From Dictyobacter formicarum (GTDB lineage: Bacteria; Chloroflexota; Ktedonobacteria; Ktedonobacterales; Ktedonobacteraceae), in assembly GCF_016587435.1 (NCBI RefSeq), contig NZ_BNJJ01000041.1:1-46669 (forward strand): 46,669 bases of DNA, given 5' to 3'. A model generated the notes under the pieces. It had not been told where the DNA came from. It made no database searches and worked only from the letters and a program-made list of their open reading frames with translations. A program made the translations under genes and the position numbers. Below, piece after piece: positions 41,246 through 46,669 of the stretch (positions within the stretch are counted from its first letter, which is position 1; every line of letters starts with the position of its first letter).

Positions 41246-42025
41246 TTATAGGTTATCAGGCTCCTCTGGCAAAATAATCCGTGTCTGGTCATCTTCTTCA
41301 ACCATCACGGGTCGCTGGGTCCTCACGTATTGCTGATCAGCCGTCGCCAGGGCGGCTCGCACGGCAGGAAAAACTGCCAGCTCGCGCAATTGATAGATAG
41401 TAGGAAAAGCCAGGTTAAATGCTCCTGCCTCATACCGAGCAAGAGCTGCTTCTGGTCCAATCCATATACCATCGCTCGTCTCTATTTGATCATACATCGC
41501 TTCCTGTTCGCCGGGGGCCTGTGCCAGGAAGAAGTGGGTATCATAACGCCTGGGAGAAGCCTCTGGAGTGATCCAATGTGAAAAATAATGCAGTTGCTCG
41601 CTAGCCAGCACCAATTGCTCACTGAGCAACAATGCTTCCATTGAGCCTTGCTGCTGATGGAACAAATGACGATAGGTAGTGAAGCGAGCCAGCGCCTGTT
41701 CGTCAATGGCCAGCATACGCTGTTCATGTGTATAGGCCAGCAGCACATTCGCCTCCTCAAATAACTCTCGCAACGCTGCTACACGCAAACCATGGCCCAG
41801 GCGCGTACGCCCCTCAGGATCGGACGCCGTCACCCCATCAGGCACACATAACTGTCCCGCAACTTCAATATTGCGATCCTCCTCCATCACCACCCCACCA
41901 GGAAAAACATAAACATCGGGCATAAATGCGCTTTTTGCAGAACGCCTGACCATAAAGACTTCTAAACCGCTCTGTGTATCTCGAAGCAGCATCACCGCTG
42001 CAGATGGTCGAGGTTGTACTGGCAT
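41246..42025 (-). CDS. Nudix hydrolase of the NUDT7/NUDT19-like type
   Basis: 259 residues. The N-terminal part reads RPSAAVMLLRD and VYVFPGGVV; the Nudix helix carries RVAALRELFEEANVLLA, matching the REXXEE core, but is separated from the PGG strand by an unusually long insertion (about 35 residues with DGVTASDPEGRTRLG), as in NUDT19-type coenzyme A/acyl-CoA diphosphatases. A helical segment and strand SHWITPEASPRRYDTHFFLA follow. ATG 42025 with GGAG eight bases upstream is preferred over 42094, which would add a hydrophobic stretch not typical of the family. Substrate not certain. Confidence 0.85.
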   Translation of the reverse strand: MPVQPRPSAAVMLLRDTQSGLEVFMVRRSAKSAFMPDVYVFPGGVVMEEDRNIEVAGQLCVPDGVTASDPEGRTRLGHGLRVAALRELFEEANVLLAYTHEQRMLAIDEQALARFTTYRHLFHQQQGSMEALLLSEQLVLASEQLHYFSHWITPEASPRRYDTHFFLAQAPGEQEAMYDQIETSDGIWIGPEAALARYEAGAFNLAFPTIYQLRELAVFPAVRAALATADQQYVRTQRPVMVEEDDQTRIILPEEPDNL

Positions 42026-42094
42026 CCCTGAATCTCCAATCTCTTCCCCAAATTTCCAACAAACAATCAAATACATAAAATAATAAAACAACAA

Positions 42095-42339
42095 AAATTT
42101 CTAACATACTCACGATACAATCACAAGCGCAAAAAAACAAGCATCCTGGCTCAGGCTATGCGCTTAAAGCTGCTGGTCATATGTTATAAAGAAACTATTT
42201 CTGGTATAATCTATAGGAAAAACCACGAGCAATTTCCTGCTCATCCAGGTCCATATTGGCCAATATTATGGCACATGTCGCCGGGCGCGACTAACGTTCT
42301 CATATTGATACGGGTATAATATAGGAAAATGGTGCAGGG
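42095..42339 (+). promoter_or_regulatory. two similar promoter-like sites upstream of aroE
   Basis: GGTATAAT followed by CTATAGGAAAA (-10 at 42205-42210, with the extended TGG) and GGTATAAT followed by ATAGGAAAA (-10 at 42315-42320) are near-repeats 110 bases apart. Neither has a clear -35; the first is an extended -10. The second would start transcription a dozen bases before the aroE start. Confidence 0.5.
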
Positions 42340-43233
42340 ATGTTTATTGAGAAGCAAACGTTAATGCAAACAACAAAGCAATTACGTGTCGGGCTAATTG
42401 GAGACCCTGTGGCGCACTCTTTCTCGCCACGCTTCCAACAACCTGCCTTTGATGCGCTTGGTATTCCCGCGCGCTACGAACTCTGGCATACGCCCGCCAA
42501 ACAGCTCGTTGAGCGCATCCGTTCGCTCTGCGAGCCAGACTGCCTGGGAGCCAATGTAACTATTCCGCATAAAGAGGCTGTGCTGCCATTGGTAGATAAA
42601 ATTGATCCGCTGGCAGCTCGTATCGGAGCTATCAATACCATCGTGCATCGCGATGATTATCTCCATGGCTACAATACGGATGCGCTTGGCCTGCTACATG
42701 CGTTGCATGAACATGGCCTGGGTGAAATGGAGATGTCCAATAATCGCCAGCATATCTCGCTGCGTGGCCATACAGCGATCTTATTGGGGGCCGGTGGCGC
42801 TGCTCGGGCCGCCGCCTTCGCGCTGGTAGACGCAGGGGTTGAGCAACTGATCATCTTAAATCGCCATCTGGAGCGCGCACGCCACCTGGCAGCCGACCTG
42901 TTGCGATACTATGATCGACCTATTTTTAGCTTAAACGACCCTTCTTTCTTGATCCCGCGCGCCTCGTCAATCATCATTAATGCCACATCGCTTGGACTAC
43001 ATGAAGACATCAGTCCATTGCCAGTAGAGACGTTGGCACAATTTGATCCTGATACTTTCATTTACGACATGATCTACAATCCATCTCAAACCTACTTGCT
43101 CTGTCAGGCTCGGTTGATGGGATTCAATACCGCCAATGGACTCTCAATGCTCCTACATCAGGGGGCACAGGCCTTTACATTATGGACCAATCAGCCAGCA
43201 CCCATTGAGATCATGCGCAAATCTCTAATGTAA
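42340..43233 (+). CDS. aroE: shikimate 5-dehydrogenase
   Basis: 297 residues. Reduces 3-dehydroshikimate to shikimate with NADPH in the aromatic amino acid pathway. N-terminal motif GLIGDPVAHSFSPRFQQ; catalytic Lys78 in GANVTIPHKE; substrate Asp114 in GYNTDALG; NADP-binding loop GAGGAARAAAF; strand INATSLGL and the C-terminal helix NTANGLSMLLHQGAQAF are all conserved. ATG 42364 would also be in frame. Neighbours are unrelated to the pathway, so the gene stands alone. Confidence 0.95.
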   Translation: MFIEKQTLMQTTKQLRVGLIGDPVAHSFSPRFQQPAFDALGIPARYELWHTPAKQLVERIRSLCEPDCLGANVTIPHKEAVLPLVDKIDPLAARIGAINTIVHRDDYLHGYNTDALGLLHALHEHGLGEMEMSNNRQHISLRGHTAILLGAGGAARAAAFALVDAGVEQLIILNRHLERARHLAADLLRYYDRPIFSLNDPSFLIPRASSIIINATSLGLHEDISPLPVETLAQFDPDTFIYDMIYNPSQTYLLCQARLMGFNTANGLSMLLHQGAQAFTLWTNQPAPIEIMRKSLM

Positions 43234-43287
43234 TCCGTTGTTCTTGCTGCTTTTCAAGCAGCAAAAGAGAAAGCGTGAGGGACGCAC

Positions 43288-45693
43288 CTACGGATTGTCT
43301 ACGGTTTCATATCGCACCGATCCATTGTTGCGGATATTGAGCTGGTATATTGTGCGTCCTGGAAAGGCTGCCTGCAATTGAGCATATTGGGTGGGATCAC
43401 TGGCCAGCGCGTAAATAACGTCACCGTGTAAATCAGGATCGTTCAAGGGAAACAGGACAAGTTCGTAGAAAAGGAAGTCGCTCGTGACGACGATGGCCTG
43501 ATGCAGCTTTGGATGATAAATAGTATTCAGGTCCACTTTATAGTTTGGTGGCAAGCTCGTGTAATCTTGATAGACGACCGTTTGACGCGGCAGATAATAC
43601 AGCAGATTGCAAGCCAACAGGCACACGATCAGAAGGCCCGTCGTCAAGCTCCAGGGTCCAGGGATAGAGGATGGTTGCTTCTGCCGAACCCTATCCAGAT
43701 AAGAAGATATCAATGCGCCAGTTTGCATTCCTAATGTGCCGAGCGTTAAGATGCCACGTGTTGTCAGACCCAATAAAAAGGGCAGCGTCTCAAATAGATA
43801 GCGCGGTCCCAGGTAGATGCCGTGATAAAAATAACCCATACATGCGCAGCTCATGATTATCAGACATACCAGTAGTATCCAATCCACCAGCCGTGCTCGA
43901 CCAGTGATAAAAGGCAGGGGCACAAAGGCCAGGGTGAGATAGAAGGGCCAGCCGTAAAGATCGGTCGCCAGGCTGGTTAAGAGTTCATCCAGATTGACCA
44001 GTCCTGCCGCCAGCGTATGCTGACCATAAAAACCAATGCCCATGCCGAAGCCCCAGCGGTCTGGCGCATAAAACAGGGTGCGTGGCGAGACCAGGGCATC
44101 GTGGGTGAGATAGAAATTGTAGTACAGGCTAAACGCCCCAAAGCAGAGCACCAGCCCCAGGGCCACCAACGTCGGTTTGAGCCAGTTGCGCCAGTTGCGC
44201 CGGATCCGCCCCCATCCCAGGACGATACAGCCACCAACCACCAGGGCAATCCATAAAACACCGACCAGGTCACGCGTGAGGGCGCCCAGTCCAAAACAAA
44301 CGACGGCCAGATAGAGATACCATTGCGATCCCTTGTCCTGCATGAAACGGAGCAAGGCCCACCAGCCCCAGACCAGATAAAAGAGGGCGATCGTATGGCT
44401 CAGGTAGCTGGCGGCCAGATAGCTATAAAAAGGGGAGAGAGTTCCCAGAATGATAGCAAGCGTCGCGATCGACCGACCATAAAGTCGGGCCAGGACCAGT
44501 CCGCAGCCGAGCAGGGCCAGAGTGCCGCAGATAGGCTCGATAGCCCAGGGCAGGCCAAGCCACATGCCAGGCATCAATGTGAGCGCGGTCCCGGGCGGAT
44601 ATTGAGCGAACCACTTCCCGCCAAATTGCAGGATAAAGGGGCCTGGAAAAAGATTGGCTACCGCTGGGAGCGGAGCGGCCAGTTGACCATGGGCATATAT
44701 TTTAGCGGCAAAAAAATATGCACTCGCATCATAGATATGCGGCAATCCATGATATTGCACCTTAGCAATCCAGAGCACAAAACCCAACGAAGCGGCCAGA
44801 AAGAGCAGGGCGCTGGGATGTATCGCTGCCGTTAAAGCCTCCCAGCCACGGCGTAGCGGGCCATGCCCTTGATCGGGTAGGTCTGGCACTGCGCCTTCAA
44901 ATTCAGGCTTCCTGCGTCGCCGTACAGCCAGCCAGCGTCCGATAGAACCATGCCAGAGGCCCGCACTCAGCGCGTCTCCCAGCAACACTACCGCCAGTAT
45001 AGCCAGAGCCCATAAACAGGTACGCGCTAAAAAGCTTATAACCATGGCGGCAAATGGCCAGGGATCTTGCGGAAAGAAGGCCCGACCAACTTCAGTAGCC
45101 TCCCCGAAATCTTTGGGAGTCCGTGTGATGCGGATATAGCGATCATTGCGATCCAATGTAATGCTGATGCTCGTGTGATCATCCATAATCACATTCACTG
45201 TGCGTGGCGTCTCCGGCCGCTGTAACTGTAAATGCACGTCGAAAGATGTAGCGGCGGGCAAAGGGATAGACGTAGCTGACGTGGGTTGCGAGATAGTCTG
45301 CACGATATGTTTGGATTGCGCGATCTGTACATTACGCCAGGCACTCGTGCCGTCGAGATCACGCATCCAGGCTTGAAAACGATAGTATGGGGAACTGGCT
45401 AGCTGCTCAAAATAGGTCTGATTGAGCGTGAAATTATTAGTGCTGTCCGTTCCATCTATCTGGTATTCATGGATTACCGGGCTGATATTGGCGAACCAGA
45501 GAAAGCGTGGCGTGCCGATAGCTCCCACCTTCATTCTGGTGCCATCTACATCAACGGTTAATGTTTGATTACGCACCTCTAACGTTACAGGTACCGTTAC
45601 CTGGTAGCACGCTCGATCTATCAACAAAAGCAGCATAGCCAGCAATACCAGTCCACCTAATTTCCACCATCGGTGTTTAGCAAACCATTTCAT
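43288..45693 (-). CDS. large GT-C-like polytopic membrane protein
   Basis: 801 residues. A first membrane helix (WKLGGLVLLAMLLLLIDRAC) is followed by an external beta-rich domain of about 180 residues, then about ten membrane helices from FAAMVISFLARTCLWALAIL onward. The loop after the helix LFLAASLGFVLWIAK contains YHGLPHIYDASAYFF, placed like the acidic catalytic loop of GT-C glycosyltransferases (ArnT/GT39 group). The C-terminal 90 residues are extracytoplasmic and look like a nucleotide-free alpha/beta domain. Probably transfers a lipid-linked sugar, not proven. ATG 45693 is preferred over 45735, which adds a non-matching stretch. TM-rich, converging with aroE. Confidence 0.78.
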   Translation of the reverse strand: MKWFAKHRWWKLGGLVLLAMLLLLIDRACYQVTVPVTLEVRNQTLTVDVDGTRMKVGAIGTPRFLWFANISPVIHEYQIDGTDSTNNFTLNQTYFEQLASSPYYRFQAWMRDLDGTSAWRNVQIAQSKHIVQTISQPTSATSIPLPAATSFDVHLQLQRPETPRTVNVIMDDHTSISITLDRNDRYIRITRTPKDFGEATEVGRAFFPQDPWPFAAMVISFLARTCLWALAILAVVLLGDALSAGLWHGSIGRWLAVRRRRKPEFEGAVPDLPDQGHGPLRRGWEALTAAIHPSALLFLAASLGFVLWIAKVQYHGLPHIYDASAYFFAAKIYAHGQLAAPLPAVANLFPGPFILQFGGKWFAQYPPGTALTLMPGMWLGLPWAIEPICGTLALLGCGLVLARLYGRSIATLAIILGTLSPFYSYLAASYLSHTIALFYLVWGWWALLRFMQDKGSQWYLYLAVVCFGLGALTRDLVGVLWIALVVGGCIVLGWGRIRRNWRNWLKPTLVALGLVLCFGAFSLYYNFYLTHDALVSPRTLFYAPDRWGFGMGIGFYGQHTLAAGLVNLDELLTSLATDLYGWPFYLTLAFVPLPFITGRARLVDWILLVCLIIMSCACMGYFYHGIYLGPRYLFETLPFLLGLTTRGILTLGTLGMQTGALISSYLDRVRQKQPSSIPGPWSLTTGLLIVCLLACNLLYYLPRQTVVYQDYTSLPPNYKVDLNTIYHPKLHQAIVVTSDFLFYELVLFPLNDPDLHGDVIYALASDPTQYAQLQAAFPGRTIYQLNIRNNGSVRYETVDNP

Positions 45694-45899
45694 ACAATAT
45701 ATATTCCTATCGCACAAACCAAACATCACTAACACGTAAACATATTAAAAATCATAATGAGGCGATACAGCACAATACGAGCACAATTAATTATAAGCAT
45801 ACCAAGCTGAGCCTGTCAAAATGCTTCTTGCCTGCACGAATATTGAATATTGTAAAATAAATGAACAGATACGAATTCTACTAAAGGAGAGATACTCAC
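45694..45899. other. divergent gap between the GT-C-like and FAH genes
   Basis: About 205 AT-rich bases, no gene. Multiple AT stretches could hold promoters for both sides; none is convincing. Confidence 0.3.
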
Positions 45900-46669
45900 T
45901 TGAAACTGGTCAGCTTTTCCAACCAGATAGGCGCAACGATTCGGCCGGGATTGGTCTTACAGGAGACTGTCCTTGATATTCCTGCCGCCAGCGCACTACT
46001 TCAACTCTCAGTACCCGATTCAGTACAGGGTATTATCGAACAGTATGCAACGGCCCAGGAAGGCTTGCAGACAATCATACAGACAGCCGAGCAAGGAAAG
46101 CTGCGCGAGGCCAGCTACACTTTGCAGGATGTGGTGCTAGCCGCGCCAATTCCTCGCCCTCGGAAAAATATTATGTGTCTGGCGGTGAACTACACAGAAC
46201 ACGCGAAAGAAACGGCCGCCCTGCGCGATCACGGTGGAGAACCGCCCACCCAGCCAGTTATGTTTACCAAAGCCCCCACGACCGTGAACAGTCCTTATGG
46301 AGAGATCGCCATTGATCCAGCGGTCTCGTCAAAGATCGATTGGGAAGTCGAGCTTGGTGTCATCCTGGGCAAAACGGGCAAGAATATTCGTGAAGAAGAT
46401 GCTATGCCATATGTCTTTGGCTACACTATCCTCAACGATGTCACTGCCCGCGACCTGCAGTCGCGCCACAAGCAATTCTTCAAGGGCAAAAGCCTCGATG
46501 GCTCATGTCCAATGGGACCCTGGATCGTCACAGCCGATGAGATCAGCGATCCGCATAATCTGGCCTTGCGTTTACGCGTCAATGGTGAGGTCAAGCAAGA
46601 CGGCAACACAAAGCAGATGATTTTCTCTATTCCTGATATGATCGCCACGCTGTCAGCAGGCATGACGCT
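45900..46669 (+). CDS. fumarylacetoacetate hydrolase (FAH) family protein, 3' end outside window
   Basis: At least 256 codons, running off the right edge. FAH-family enzymes cleave or decarboxylate beta-diketo and 2-oxo acids in aromatic and sugar-acid catabolism. The N-terminal domain is followed by the FAH core: NIMCLAVNYTEHAKE, FTKAPTT, metal ligands Glu and Glu in DWEVELGVILG, Asp in LNDVTARDLQ, then KGKSLDGSCPMGPWIV and RLRVNGE. Substrate not predictable. TTG start 45900 is set by AAGGAGAG eight bases upstream. Confidence 0.92.
   Translation, partial: MKLVSFSNQIGATIRPGLVLQETVLDIPAASALLQLSVPDSVQGIIEQYATAQEGLQTIIQTAEQGKLREASYTLQDVVLAAPIPRPRKNIMCLAVNYTEHAKETAALRDHGGEPPTQPVMFTKAPTTVNSPYGEIAIDPAVSSKIDWEVELGVILGKTGKNIREEDAMPYVFGYTILNDVTARDLQSRHKQFFKGKSLDGSCPMGPWIVTADEISDPHNLALRLRVNGEVKQDGNTKQMIFSIPDMIATLSAGMT

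Overview
The window reads as bacterial chromosome from a Gram-positive-type Chloroflexota, most likely of the Ktedonobacteria. This is an inference from gene content: a peptidoglycan division cluster, a LytR-CpsA-Psr protein, abundant GTG/TTG starts, a MerR-GAF regulator family and mid-range GC. No rRNA is present to confirm it. Almost all genes look intact and housekeeping-like. No IS transposase, phage gene or CRISPR array was seen.

Layout. 1-5.6 kb (minus strand): a compact division cluster, mraZ-rsmH-ftsL-ftsI-(small orf)-ftsW, with no mur ligase genes between ftsI and ftsW; ftsW runs off the left edge. Upstream of mraZ lies a phased array of GTGGGG decamers (likely MraZ operator) and DnaA-box-like sites. 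6.5-9.8 kb: HU, a macrodomain protein, methionine aminopeptidase, a GT4 glycosyltransferase. 10.2-15.1 kb: an LCP-family cell-wall ligase, a beta-propeller lipoprotein and a soluble Ser/Thr kinase. 15.3-21 kb: ridA, a complete dnaA without dnaN beside it, a HAD phosphatase, a hotdog thioesterase, a membrane protein and an M20 peptidase.

21.2-29.7 kb holds the most unusual region: a three-gene module present twice in tandem. Each copy has a sigma-70-like protein on the minus strand, divergent from a ~710-720 aa MerR-GAF-GAF-degenerate-GGDEF protein, followed on the plus strand by a small P-loop nucleotide-kinase-like protein. The two divergent control regions share short motifs although their coding sequences have diverged strongly.

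29.8-46.7 kb: a short Rho factor with a frameshift, a zinc-ribbon protein, pyrimidine-nucleoside phosphorylase, tRNA-Glu(CTC), peptidase E, a ZIP metal transporter, an M1 aminopeptidase fused to HEAT repeats, a UbiB/ABC1 kinase (also frameshifted), an MBL hydrolase, a Nudix hydrolase, aroE, a large GT-C-like membrane protein and the start of an FAH-family hydrolase.

Two window-wide patterns stand out. First, a family of intergenic repeats carries very long, perfect palindromes whose arms differ between copies but stay self-complementary, next to a conserved GC-rich block. Second, both broken genes (rho and ubiB) break at a run of C bases by exactly one missing base, which points to homopolymer sequencing error or slippage rather than real decay.
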